Assembly (NCBI GenBank): GCA_003963305.1
Contig: RXJR01000001.1
Span: 124,001-188,000, forward strand
Direction of reading: 5' to 3'
From: Candidatus Melainabacteria bacterium
GTDB lineage: Bacteria > Cyanobacteriota > Vampirovibrionia > Obscuribacterales > Obscuribacteraceae
DNA: 64,000 bases
Part shown: positions 34,295-43,379 of the stretch, piece by piece
Layout of the letters: every line of letters starts with the position of its first letter
Position numbering within the stretch: the first letter of the stretch is position 1
Notes under the pieces: generated by a model
Databases searched by the model: none
Seen by the model: only the letters and a program-made list of their open reading frames with translations
What the model was told of the DNA's origin: nothing
Program-made: the position numbers and the translations under genes

Positions 34295-35428
34295 TTATCC
34301 GAGTTGTTTCCTGAAACGGCTGGCGCTAAACGAGAGCAAGACGGTGGCAAATAACAGCAAAATGGCCAGGTCCTTCCAGATCACATCTAAACCAACACCC
34401 TTCATGAGAATGTTGCGAACGCACTGAATGTAATACCGCAAGGGGTTAAGGTAAGTGAGCAACCTGAAAAAATCAGGCATACTTTCAATTGGTGAAAGCG
34501 CCCCGCTTAACTGAATGAGCGGCAGATTAAAGAAGAAGGAAGTGAGAATAGCCTGGCGTTGATTTTTTGAAATAGTGGCAAGAATAATGCCAATCGAAAT
34601 GACAACAAAAATATAAATGTTCGAGGCGAACATATAAATGAAAAAATCACCTCTAAACGGCACCTGAAAAACAAGGCGCCCCAGACTGACAGCAATAAGC
34701 ACAGAGCCATTCAACATCACGAGCAGCGGCACGATCTTGGCGACGAGAATTTCCCAGGACTCTGCAGGCGTCATGAGCAATTGCTCCAGAGTTCCGGAAT
34801 CCTTTTCTTTGACGAGCGTCACCGAAGATACGAGCGTGCCGGTCAAAGTCAGCACCAGCCCAAGCACACCGGGAATGAAAAACCAGGAAGAGACCAGCCC
34901 CGGATTGTACACATAAGTGACATCCGCTTTAACTGGCGGCTCTTTGCCCGGTCGCAACAAATTAGAGAACATGAGCAACATCTGGGTGGAATAGCCCTGT
35001 GCGATGCCGGCGGTGTTCGCATCAACCGCATCGAGAATCACTTGCAGACCAGCCGGGCGCGACTGGCTGATGCGCCGGTCGAAGTCGGGCGGAATTACCA
35101 ATCCCGCATCAAGCTTACCTCGCTCGATCGCTCTGGTGAGCGCACGCAAATCGTCTGCAACTGGCTCGATTTTGAAGACACGATTTTCTACCATGGCAGA
35201 AATCAGCTCTCTGCTTTTGTACGTCTTCGCTTCATCGACGACACCCATACGCAAATACTGAACGTCTGGATTAAGAGCGGCACCGTAAAGACAGATTTGC
35301 ACAATGGGAGGAAACATCAACAAAAACAGCTGCTGCTGGTCTCGAAGAATTTGTTTGGTTTCCTTGACGATGAGCGCACACAAGCGCTCACCGAAAATCA
35401 TGCTCACCAATCGTCTCGAAAGTTTCAT
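34295..35428 (-). CDS. ABC-2 type exporter permease (YbhR-like)
   Basis: 377 residues. N-terminal membrane segment, a large periplasmic domain (about 50-180), then five more segments with the ABC-2 signature region VKEKDSGTLEQLLMTP and LNPLRYYIQCVRNI near the end. Overlaps the preceding permease gene by 4 bases. With the second permease, the double ATPase and the HlyD adaptor it forms a YbhFSRG-like drug or lipid exporter. Confidence 0.9.
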   Translation of the reverse strand: MKLSRRLVSMIFGERLCALIVKETKQILRDQQQLFLLMFPPIVQICLYGAALNPDVQYLRMGVVDEAKTYKSRELISAMVENRVFKIEPVADDLRALTRAIERGKLDAGLVIPPDFDRRISQSRPAGLQVILDAVDANTAGIAQGYSTQMLLMFSNLLRPGKEPPVKADVTYVYNPGLVSSWFFIPGVLGLVLTLTGTLVSSVTLVKEKDSGTLEQLLMTPAESWEILVAKIVPLLVMLNGSVLIAVSLGRLVFQVPFRGDFFIYMFASNIYIFVVISIGIILATISKNQRQAILTSFFFNLPLIQLSGALSPIESMPDFFRLLTYLNPLRYYIQCVRNILMKGVGLDVIWKDLAILLLFATVLLSFSASRFRKQLG

Positions 35429-36534
35429 ACGTTCAACTGCATCTTGCTGAGGTTCTTACGAGCGATGTTAAAAAAGAAGATTGCACCAACAGCCAGAAAT
35501 ACCGGTAAATACCAGTCGTAGACCCAGCCTGCGCCGCGCACGAATGTGTCGCGAGATAGTTGCACAAACCATCGCGCCGGAACAAAAACGGTGACATAAG
35601 AAAGCGGATAGACAATGTTTCTGACGGGATAGAGATAACCAGAAAGCAAGAGGGCGGTCGTAAATCCACCGGTCGCCACTGCTTGCACCGCTGCGCTCTG
35701 AGTATTTGTCCTCGTGCCAATCATCGTGCCGAAAGAAACTGCGCTGAGAATGAAAAGAAGCGCTCCGACAATGTAAGGCGTTGGATCGCCGACAATGCTA
35801 ATACCGAAACAAAACATGGAAACGATGATAAGAAAGAGAGCTTCCAGCACACCAACAACCATGTATGCCAGAATTTTGCCACCGACGAACTCGAGCGCTG
35901 TGATGCTCGATGCATAAACTTGCAAGATGGTACCCGACTCCTTTTCACGCACCATAGCCAGTGCGGCAAGCAGCGATGGATAAATCCACAGGCACACGGC
36001 GAGGGCGCCGGGCACTACATAAAGACTCTCTTTCCGCCCGGGATTGAACCACAATCGAATATCCGAATCGAAAACCGGATTACTGTCGTCGACCAGCCGA
36101 TTGTCAGTCATGAATCGATTGGTAGTAGCCAGGATGCTGTTCTTAATAACGCGAGCGTTATTTACATCGGTAGCATCTACCAGAACTTGAAAATGTGCCT
36201 GTCGACCACTTGTAAGAGTTCGAGAAAACTCCGGCGGAATGATCAGCGCCGCTTTGGCGCGACCTTTATCCAGAGCATCTTCGAGAGGATGGTCGCCGTG
36301 CCAGGCATGTGCAGCAAACTGAGCGTTGTTGTAAATTCTATCGATTAAATCGGCACTCAGGGTTCCTCTATCGAAATTTTGAACGACGAGAGGAATATCT
36401 TTAATTTCCAGACGCACGCCGTAACCAAACAGCAACAGGCTGAGCAAGGGAAGAAAAAATGCCAGCGCAACGGTCAGCTTGTCACGCCCGAACTGTCTCA
36501 ATTCCTTTCTGCACTGCGCGAGAAGTTTTTTCAT
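35425..36534 (-). CDS. ABC-2 type exporter permease (YbhS-like)
   Basis: 369 residues. Same fold as its downstream neighbour: N-terminal membrane segment (LTVALAFFLPLLSLLLFGYGV), periplasmic domain with LIDRIYNNAQFAAHAW, then AMVREKESGTILQVYASSITALEFVGGK and LSYVTVFVPARWFVQLSRD. It overlaps both flanking genes by 4 bases, so the whole set is translationally coupled. Confidence 0.9.
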   Translation of the reverse strand: MKKLLAQCRKELRQFGRDKLTVALAFFLPLLSLLLFGYGVRLEIKDIPLVVQNFDRGTLSADLIDRIYNNAQFAAHAWHGDHPLEDALDKGRAKAALIIPPEFSRTLTSGRQAHFQVLVDATDVNNARVIKNSILATTNRFMTDNRLVDDSNPVFDSDIRLWFNPGRKESLYVVPGALAVCLWIYPSLLAALAMVREKESGTILQVYASSITALEFVGGKILAYMVVGVLEALFLIIVSMFCFGISIVGDPTPYIVGALLFILSAVSFGTMIGTRTNTQSAAVQAVATGGFTTALLLSGYLYPVRNIVYPLSYVTVFVPARWFVQLSRDTFVRGAGWVYDWYLPVFLAVGAIFFFNIARKNLSKMQLNV

Positions 36535-38489
36535 TTCCCCTCTCTTTCGCTCGCACGCTGCACAATGCCGATAAAGGCATCTTCAAGGGAATAACCAATG
36601 TCGCGATACCGAACCACACTGATACCAGCACTTTGAAGCCGGCTGAGAATAACCGGCAACTCCTTCTCAGGCTCATCAAGCGCCACATGAAGCGCATCTG
36701 CAAAAATAGCGACTTTCCAGGCTTCGACTCTCTCGCGAATCACACGCGCCGCTTCTTGAGTATTGTCGACCGTGATCTCGACCAACTTTCCGGGCTGCTC
36801 TTTTTTGATTTCAGTCGGAGAACCCTGCGCCACGATTTCGCCAGCCACCATGAACGCGAGATTTTGACAATGCTCCGCTTCCTCGAGAAAGTGAGTGGTG
36901 ACAAGCACAGCAGTGCCATTGCGAGCAAACTGACGTATATAGCGCCACAGTTGACGTCGCGCCAAAGGGTCGACGCCCGAAGTCGGTTCATCCAAAAACA
37001 AAATCTCAGGCTGGTGCATTACCGAAGCGGCAAACGAAAGACGCTGCTTCCAGCCGCCAGGCAAAGACTTTGTGAGCATCTTCTCCTGCCCTTTCAGCCC
37101 ACAGCTTTCGAGGGCCCAATCGATTTTTTCGCGCCACTGATTATGCGGAACCTCATAGACACCACAGTAGAAATCCAGGTTCTCTTTAACGCTCAAGTCA
37201 TCGTAAAGTGTGAATTTCTGACTCATATAGCCAATGCGTTTTCGCAGAGCAGAACTGCGCAAATCACTCTTAGCTCCAGCAAGAACCATCTCGCCATGAC
37301 TTGGTGTTAGCAGCCCGCACAACATTTTAATCGTCGTGGTTTTACCGGCACCATTTGCGCCCAGCAAGCCAAATATTTCACCGTAACCCACCTTCAAGCT
37401 AACTGACTTGACTGCCTGGAAGTCGCCAAATCGGATACCGATTTTCTCTGCGCCAATAGCCACTTTGCCTTTTGCCGCCCCGGAATCTGACCGCTGCCCG
37501 AACTTATAAACTGCATCTTTTTGTTGACCCTGCGGAGACGAACGCAACGTGCTAACAAAAACATTTTCAAGGCTGGGCTCCGATACATTTATCTGAACAT
37601 CAGTATCGCCTTGCTGCCGCGCAAGCTCAGAAATAAAATCTTTTCCGCTATCGACGTCTGGAGTCAAAATATCCAGTCTGTCTCCAAATTCCTGCACGTC
37701 GGAAACGACAGCAGCTTTATCTGGAGCGTTGGTCAAAGCGGACTCAATTTTGCCTAGCTCTTTGGAATGAACCTCCAGACGATGCATTCCAAGATTGGCA
37801 ATCAAGTCGCGCGGAGTTCCCAGTTGTTTGATCAGTCCGTCATTTATCAGGGCAACGCGATTACATCTTTCGGCTTCATCAAGATACGGAGTGGCAACTG
37901 CTGTAGTTACACCTTCTGCAGCCACCTCGGCGAGCACATCCCAAAACTCGCGCCTGGAAACAGGGTCGACACCTGTAGTCGGTTCATCCAGAAGCAAAAT
38001 CTCCGGAGCCGAAACGAGCGCGCAGCATAGTGCCAATTTCTGCTTCATTCCGCCGGAAAGTTGCCCCGCCATACGAGAACGGAATTTATACAAATCCATC
38101 AAGCGCAAGTATCGATTGCTGCGCTCTTTGAACTGCGCATCAGAAACTTCACGAACACCGGCGCTGTAAACCAAATTCTCTTCGATGCTCAAATCAAGAT
38201 GCAGGGAAAACTGCTGCGTCAAATAACCAATCTTTTTACGAGCCAGACGAGGTGTTTGACCGAGAATATTGATATCGCCTGAGGTGGCGTCCATGACTCC
38301 GCCCAGCACATGAAAAGTGCTGGTTTTACCGGCGCCGTCTGGTCCAATCAAACCAAAAATTTCACCGCGGTCGATTGAAAAGGAAATACCCTTAACGGCT
38401 TCAAAATCGCCGTAATTTTTTGTAAGGTTTTTGACTTCAATGACTAACGAAGTTGATTTATTTTCTGCAGGTATAACCGCACTGGTCAA
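36531..38489 (-). CDS. ABC exporter ATPase with two nucleotide-binding domains (YbhF-like)
   Basis: 652 residues. Domain 1: Walker A GPDGAGKTS, signature LSGGMKQKLALC, Walker B LLLDEPTTGVDPVSRR. Domain 2: Walker A GANGAGKTTT, signature LPGGWKQRLSFA (Pro in place of Ser, seen in this family), Walker B LFLDEPTSGVDPLARR. A tandem ATPase of this kind matches YbhF and powers the two ABC-2 permeases encoded downstream. Cytoplasmic, at the inner membrane. Confidence 0.93.
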   Translation of the reverse strand: MTSAVIPAENKSTSLVIEVKNLTKNYGDFEAVKGISFSIDRGEIFGLIGPDGAGKTSTFHVLGGVMDATSGDINILGQTPRLARKKIGYLTQQFSLHLDLSIEENLVYSAGVREVSDAQFKERSNRYLRLMDLYKFRSRMAGQLSGGMKQKLALCCALVSAPEILLLDEPTTGVDPVSRREFWDVLAEVAAEGVTTAVATPYLDEAERCNRVALINDGLIKQLGTPRDLIANLGMHRLEVHSKELGKIESALTNAPDKAAVVSDVQEFGDRLDILTPDVDSGKDFISELARQQGDTDVQINVSEPSLENVFVSTLRSSPQGQQKDAVYKFGQRSDSGAAKGKVAIGAEKIGIRFGDFQAVKSVSLKVGYGEIFGLLGANGAGKTTTIKMLCGLLTPSHGEMVLAGAKSDLRSSALRKRIGYMSQKFTLYDDLSVKENLDFYCGVYEVPHNQWREKIDWALESCGLKGQEKMLTKSLPGGWKQRLSFAASVMHQPEILFLDEPTSGVDPLARRQLWRYIRQFARNGTAVLVTTHFLEEAEHCQNLAFMVAGEIVAQGSPTEIKKEQPGKLVEITVDNTQEAARVIRERVEAWKVAIFADALHVALDEPEKELPVILSRLQSAGISVVRYRDIGYSLEDAFIGIVQRASEREGK

Positions 38490-39838
38490 CTGTTTTTTGC
38501 TCCCGAAGACGGACTGATGTCGATGTCTGCGTCAGCAGGCATACCTGGTTTGGCAAAGTTATCGGGATTATCAATCAAAATCTTGATTCCAAAAACTTGC
38601 TTGACTCGGTCTTCTTTGAAATAAATATTCTCAGGAGTGAAACTAGCGGTAGGATCGATTTCGATGACCTTGCCGTGAACCTCCTTCTTAGGCTCCGAAT
38701 CGTAGTAGATCAACGCCGCTTGATTGACTCGCACTTTCGGAGCTTGATTATCAGGCACGTAAGCGCGCATGAAAATCGTGTCGAGATTGATCAATGAAAT
38801 AACAGTTTGCCCAGCAGCGACGACCGCTCCCGGTTCAACCGTACGTGCTGTAACGATGCCCCTGATCGGGCTCCGTATCGTCAAATAATCGATGTTCGAC
38901 TGAATCTCATCAATCGATGCCTTCGCGTTATGCAACTCGAGTTTTGCTCTCGCAACTGCAGCCTCATTCTGCGCAACAGTCTTGACGTTTGATTGCTGCT
39001 GACTGAATCTGATCGGCGGATTCAGCGCATTACTTTTCGCCTGGGTAAAAGCAGCCTGGGCGGCGGCGATCTGTTTTGCGGCCGATGCTACCGCTGCTTT
39101 GCGTGCGTTCAGGGTAGCGCCTGCAGACTTGAACGTGCTGTGCGCCTGGTCAGCTTCGTCTTGAGTGACGGCACCTTGCACCACCAACTCGTCATATCTT
39201 TTGATTCTGATTTTCGCCAGCTCATACTCAGCCTTTGCCTGGGCTTCCTGCGCCTCAGCCTGAGCGTATTCCGCTTGCTGAGCAGCTACATTCGCCTGCG
39301 CTTGCTGAATACGTCCCTGCGCATCAACTTTCGCCTGACTGACATTCAATTTAGCCTGCTCAACTTGCTCTTGCGATGCCGCAAGCTGAGCTTCTGCTTC
39401 TTTGATGGATTCCTCAGCTTGCGCGTATCTTGCTTTTGCACCACGCAGCTGAGCTTGTATGTCTTCATCACTGAACTTGACTAAAAGCTGCCCGCGCTCA
39501 ACTAATTCGCCTTCTCGACTCGAAATCGACTCCACACGCCCGGCGATTTTTGCTCCGACATTGGTTTCATAACCCTCGAGCCTGCCGCTTACACGCAGCC
39601 ATCCAGGCTTTCCTTCCGGCTTGTTTCGCAATAAGAAGAATGTTACGACTCCAGCGATAACAAGCAATATGACAACGATACGTGCGATCTTCTTAATGTT
39701 CTTCGGACCATGCCCATTGCCGTTGCCGTTTCCAGATGGCGGAGAGCCGCCTCTCTGACTCGACAATTGAGAGGTCGGCGCTACTGAGTTGCCGCCGCCG
39801 CCCTGCCCTGCCGAAACTGATTCATTGGTGCTGTCCAT
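38486..39838 (-). CDS. HlyD-family periplasmic adaptor (YbhG-like)
   Basis: 450 residues. A low-complexity N-terminus with a GNGNGNGHG stretch, one membrane segment (IVVILLVIAGVVTFFLL), biotinyl-lipoyl domain halves, a long Ala/Gln-rich coiled-coil hairpin (about 120-290), then LTIRSPIRGIVTARTVEPGAVVAAGQTV and a beta-barrel end. It should link the inner-membrane ABC exporter to TolC. It is the first gene of the exporter operon, and AGGAAA lies about 6 bases upstream of the ATG. The TetR operator lies between it and the divergent regulator. Confidence 0.93.
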   Translation of the reverse strand: MDSTNESVSAGQGGGGNSVAPTSQLSSQRGGSPPSGNGNGNGHGPKNIKKIARIVVILLVIAGVVTFFLLRNKPEGKPGWLRVSGRLEGYETNVGAKIAGRVESISSREGELVERGQLLVKFSDEDIQAQLRGAKARYAQAEESIKEAEAQLAASQEQVEQAKLNVSQAKVDAQGRIQQAQANVAAQQAEYAQAEAQEAQAKAEYELAKIRIKRYDELVVQGAVTQDEADQAHSTFKSAGATLNARKAAVASAAKQIAAAQAAFTQAKSNALNPPIRFSQQQSNVKTVAQNEAAVARAKLELHNAKASIDEIQSNIDYLTIRSPIRGIVTARTVEPGAVVAAGQTVISLINLDTIFMRAYVPDNQAPKVRVNQAALIYYDSEPKKEVHGKVIEIDPTASFTPENIYFKEDRVKQVFGIKILIDNPDNFAKPGMPADADIDISPSSGAKNS

Positions 39839-39870
39839 GCAAATTTCCTGAAGTTGAGGTATTATCTTAC

Positions 39871-39886
39871 CATACCGATCGGTATG
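39871..39886. promoter_or_regulatory. TetR operator between exporter operon and its regulator
   Basis: CATACCGATCGGTATG is a perfect 16-base palindrome 12 bases before the TetR start and 33 bases before the divergent HlyD start. The same CATACC-N4-GGTATG pattern recurs in the tolC promoter, so one regulator probably controls itself, the ABC exporter and tolC. Confidence 0.8.
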
Positions 39887-39897
39887 ACACGAGTCTC

Positions 39898-40581
39898 ATG
39901 AAGAAAACAAACTCTGCTCGCGAAAAAGCTTCACCAAAATCTCGACGCGAAATAAAAAAATTCTGGACCGAAGAAGGCGAACTAGAGCTTTCAGAGGTTT
40001 CGCGCAAGAAGCGTTCTCAAATTGTTGAGGCAGCGCTCGAAACGTTCCTTGAGCTGGGATACGAAGGCGCCAGTATGAACCTGGTAGCAGAGCGCGCCGG
40101 TGTGATTAAGCAAACTATCTATAGTCACTTTCAAGATAAGCAATCACTTTTTAAGGAAGTAATCGCATCGCTTACGGTCGATTATGTCCAGAACGCCTTG
40201 AAAAAACCGGAGCTATCAAATCAGCCACTACCGGCAGTGCTGAGAAAAATCGCAGAGACAATTATGGCAAGGCATGAGGACCCACAGCATATCAGGTTCG
40301 TGCGCACCATGATTGGAGAAGCTGAACGATTTCCCGAGCTAGCCAAGCTTTTCACAGACGCCACGGTGCGACCGGTTCTAGCGCTCATCGTTTCACGGAT
40401 CGATAACCAAAAAGATTACAAGTTCGAAGATCCGGAAGCCTTTGCTCGAGTATTCATCGGCACGATAGTAAATCACTGTTTGCAGCAGCATATCCTGCAT
40501 GGTCGAGATTTGCTGCCGTTCAAGGCGTGCCGGATGGTCGACGAGCTTGTCGCCATAGTCGAACTGCACCGGCAGCGGTGA
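39898..40581 (+). CDS. TetR/AcrR-family transcriptional regulator of the ABC exporter
   Basis: 227 residues from ATG at 39898. A basic N-terminal extension of about 35 residues, then the TetR DNA-binding helices RSQIVEAALETFLELGYEGASMNLVAERAGVIKQTIYSHFQDKQSLFKEVI, and a ligand-binding domain related to the AcrR C-terminal type. It is divergent from the HlyD/ABC operon, with the perfect operator between them. The stop overlaps the next gene as GTGA. Confidence 0.9.
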   Translation: MKKTNSAREKASPKSRREIKKFWTEEGELELSEVSRKKRSQIVEAALETFLELGYEGASMNLVAERAGVIKQTIYSHFQDKQSLFKEVIASLTVDYVQNALKKPELSNQPLPAVLRKIAETIMARHEDPQHIRFVRTMIGEAERFPELAKLFTDATVRPVLALIVSRIDNQKDYKFEDPEAFARVFIGTIVNHCLQQHILHGRDLLPFKACRMVDELVAIVELHRQR

Positions 40582-41462
40582 CGCGAGTGAAGACGCGGTT
40601 CAGAATCATTTTTGGCGCATCAATTGCACTTGTACTAATTCTGTCACTCGCTTTTAAACTGTATGCATCGAGCACGGCATCGCAGCTTTCTGGGGTTGTC
40701 GCCCTTGTTTCCAAAGGACGTGCAATTGAACCATTTCTAGAAACCCCCGGTACATCGTTTGTCGAAGCCCATTTTTACCTTCCGGAGGGACTCGCTGATG
40801 ATGTAATTTTCGGCATCGATCAAGAACTAATCGAAGGCGTAGACAAACCGCTCTATATCAAAGGTGGCGATTGGATGGGCTTAGTAGGCTTGCAGCGTAA
40901 CGGCGCCGTTTGGATAGCAGGGGGAACCGATGAAACTATGCAAGGTAAACCAAGTCGCGATCGAGCCTGGAAAATACAAAATCTTGGTCAGCCTCTGGAA
41001 CCAAAGACATGGTACCGAATGCGATGCGAATCAGATTTTGGCAAGCGAACATTCAAAAGGCTGAAAATCGATGGACCAGGTTTACATAAAACCCTGATGC
41101 TCAATGACCTTAGGTTAGATTATCCAAACTACATGCCCTTCGACGCCAGGTCCATGTCTTATTATGTTTTCGCCATGAGAGGTCGAAGCATGATGAAGAC
41201 CCGCGGCACCCCTCTTGTCTACTTTGATGACGTGACAGGCGGCATCGAGCGAAACGGCAAAGACACAGTAGTCTTTCAAAGCGGTTTCGAAGATCAATCA
41301 ATTGTTGAAAAACAGCCAATCAGCTTACCTGTCATTAAGCTTTCAAACTATCGACAGAAACACTTTTATTTGGAGCGCGAAGAATCACAGTTCAGGACCG
41401 AGAAAGCCCCATTTGCTTTATCCGGGCAATTCGTCGGCGTGGCAGACGTAGATTTACACTGA
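40578..41462 (+). CDS. Membrane-anchored protein of unknown function, coupled to TetR
   Basis: 294 residues from GTG at 40578, which overlaps the regulator stop by 4 bases. An N-terminal membrane anchor (IIFGASIALVLILSLAFKLYA) is followed by an extracytoplasmic domain of about 260 residues, probably beta-rich, with VEAHFYLPEGLADDVIFG and WYRMRCESDFGKRTFKRLKIDG, loosely like a lectin or laminin-G fold. The coupling suggests a role linked to the exporter or its substrate. The family is not recognised. Confidence 0.65.
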   Translation: MTRVKTRFRIIFGASIALVLILSLAFKLYASSTASQLSGVVALVSKGRAIEPFLETPGTSFVEAHFYLPEGLADDVIFGIDQELIEGVDKPLYIKGGDWMGLVGLQRNGAVWIAGGTDETMQGKPSRDRAWKIQNLGQPLEPKTWYRMRCESDFGKRTFKRLKIDGPGLHKTLMLNDLRLDYPNYMPFDARSMSYYVFAMRGRSMMKTRGTPLVYFDDVTGGIERNGKDTVVFQSGFEDQSIVEKQPISLPVIKLSNYRQKHFYLEREESQFRTEKAPFALSGQFVGVADVDLH

Positions 41463-41569
41463 GCGATGACGCTCCACCAATCGCCTGCTTGTGCTGCTCA
41501 TGCTGTATCATCCTATGAAGTCTGAGCGGTAATGCACAGACTTCCGTCAAATAAAGAGCGGAGAGATCC

Positions 41570-42430
41570 TTGGGAATCGACATCTTAGTCGGAATATTCG
41601 CCATAACGGCAGTCGTCTTTTCCTCAGTCGGCGGACTGCTTGGAATCCGCAAATGGCTGCAATCTGCGGATCTTAAACACCACCACGACGTCACCGACCC
41701 TCTCTCTCAAACTGTGGGCATGATGTTCGCAGTGCTGCTCGGATTCATGATCAGCAACGCCATGGGACGCTTCGAGCTAGCGCGGTCTACAGTGCAGCAA
41801 GAAGCAGCCTCACTTGCTGACGTGTTCAATTTTGCAGAAGGTCTTCAGAAAGCTGACAGAAAAGAGATTCGCAGACTTTGCATTCGCTATGCCGACCAAC
41901 TCACGACTATTGAGTGGCCGTTGCTCAGCAATCATACAGTCAGCGTTCCAACCATCAGAACTTATCGATCAATCTGGGAACAGTGCACAGGTTACAAACC
42001 GAAAAACCAGATGGAAAGCAACGCCCATCAAGCCATGTTAGCTGCGTTAGTAAAGATGAGCGATGCGCGTCGCCTCCGAATCGAGGCACTACACAACGGT
42101 TTGCCACAGGCTCTCTGGTGGGTTCTGGTTCTGGGCGGACTGGCCACGATGACTTTTACGTACTTTTTCGGCGCACAAAATACAAGACTGCAAGTAATCA
42201 TGACGGCCATAGTGACACTTGTGATCAGCTTGAATATTTTCCTTCTCTACGCCTTCGACGATCCTTTTGAAGGCGACGTAATGGTTCGTCCAACAGCTTT
42301 TGAGACTGACTTGATGATGTTCAAGAAGCAGTGGAATGTCAGCGAAGACGGCGAGGAGCTGGAAGAACCTGCTCCAGTCAATGACGCCGGCAAACAAAAT
42401 GCGACAAATGAAGCCGCAGGGAAACAATAA
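41570..42430 (+). CDS. DUF4239-like membrane protein
   Basis: 286 residues. Two N-terminal membrane segments, with DPLSQTVGMMFAVLLGFMISNAMGRFELARSTVQQEAASLADVFNFAEGL, then two more near 180-230. This layout matches DUF4239 (bestrophin-like). Start TTG at 41570 with GGAGAG about 6 bases upstream. Its stop abuts the stop of the convergent gene with no gap. Function unknown. Confidence 0.75.
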   Translation: MGIDILVGIFAITAVVFSSVGGLLGIRKWLQSADLKHHHDVTDPLSQTVGMMFAVLLGFMISNAMGRFELARSTVQQEAASLADVFNFAEGLQKADRKEIRRLCIRYADQLTTIEWPLLSNHTVSVPTIRTYRSIWEQCTGYKPKNQMESNAHQAMLAALVKMSDARRLRIEALHNGLPQALWWVLVLGGLATMTFTYFFGAQNTRLQVIMTAIVTLVISLNIFLLYAFDDPFEGDVMVRPTAFETDLMMFKKQWNVSEDGEELEEPAPVNDAGKQNATNEAAGKQ

Positions 42431-43225
42431 TTACGGTGCGGTTTTGAGTAACAACCAATTGCTCTGACGATTTGTCAGCGAGCGATCCAATCCGATTCTA
42501 ACAACATCGTGATTTGATGCCGCTCGATACCAACCTTCATCCCACGCGCCCATATCACAATAGAGCGCCTCTTTCATTCCAAGTTCAACAAGATCTTTGT
42601 TGAACACGTCGAAAGAAATCGGCCTGTCGCTCTCGACGACACCGAATGTGTTTTTCGTAGTCTGAAACACCGCTCGCCGTTGAAACTTGCTCTTGTCTCT
42701 AAAGGAGGCGGGTTTGCATTCATGCACTATCAAAAATTGCTGAAACAAGGAACCTTTCGAACCTCGAACCGATTCAAGCATTTTCTCTGTGAGCAATTTC
42801 CCTTTATCAGTGGAGAGCAGTTGCCCCTTTCCACCGCGAATCACCATGGCACCCCCCAGTTCCTGATTAGGGCTAACGCCTTCACCAATCACGCCCTTGC
42901 TGATATAGACTCCATCGACTTTATTTTCGGAGGTAGTAAATGCAGCCGGTATGCACAGATAGATATCAGCACGTTTTTCAGATGGACGCGAGACAACAAA
43001 ATCGAAATGCAATTTGCCTTGCGGAAATAATGTATAGACGACTCCACTGGTGGACTTGACTTTCTTTGGCTGCAACGGCTCTTTATTGGCGGCCGAGACA
43101 GGTTGAGTAGCGGAGCCAGGTTGAGTGGCGGAGCCAGGTTGAGCGGCAGAGCCCGATTGAGCCGCGGACAAACTGGCGATAACCAGCATAGACAAAGCGG
43201 AAACGCGAAACATGCAAGACTTCAC
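42431..43225 (-). CDS. Exported protein, possibly phosphodiester-glycosidase-like (NAGPA/DUF2233)
   Basis: 264 residues from GTG at 43225, with AGGAG 8 bases upstream. Signal peptide MFRVSALSMLVIASLSAAQSG after four residues, then a short GSATQP-type repeat linker. The C-terminal part, RAVFQTTKNTFGVVESDRPISF, then DLVELGMKEALYCDMGAWDEGWYR, resembles the end of NAGPA-type domains, which remove sugar from phosphodiesters. I am only moderately sure of that family. Confidence 0.55.
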   Translation of the reverse strand: MKSCMFRVSALSMLVIASLSAAQSGSAAQPGSATQPGSATQPVSAANKEPLQPKKVKSTSGVVYTLFPQGKLHFDFVVSRPSEKRADIYLCIPAAFTTSENKVDGVYISKGVIGEGVSPNQELGGAMVIRGGKGQLLSTDKGKLLTEKMLESVRGSKGSLFQQFLIVHECKPASFRDKSKFQRRAVFQTTKNTFGVVESDRPISFDVFNKDLVELGMKEALYCDMGAWDEGWYRAASNHDVVRIGLDRSLTNRQSNWLLLKTAP

Positions 43226-43379
43226 AGCGGCACTCCTAATTCCATCTGGTAAAAGGTTACTCCATATGTCGGGCGAGCATACTGGGCACTCCTCACCGAC
43301 TTCACAGAATCTCGACAATTAACTAACATAATGAGATTCGGATGCCTTTCTCGGTGCTCTAACTCAATCCGAGGGACGA

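Noticed and set aside
35560-36348. 262-codon plus-strand frame
   Set aside because: Antisense to the ABC-2 permease gene, rich in His, Arg and Asn as expected for a shadow frame.
36531-38489. Fusion or assembly error suggested by two ATPase domains in one gene
   Set aside because: Tandem nucleotide-binding domains are normal for YbhF-type ATPases.
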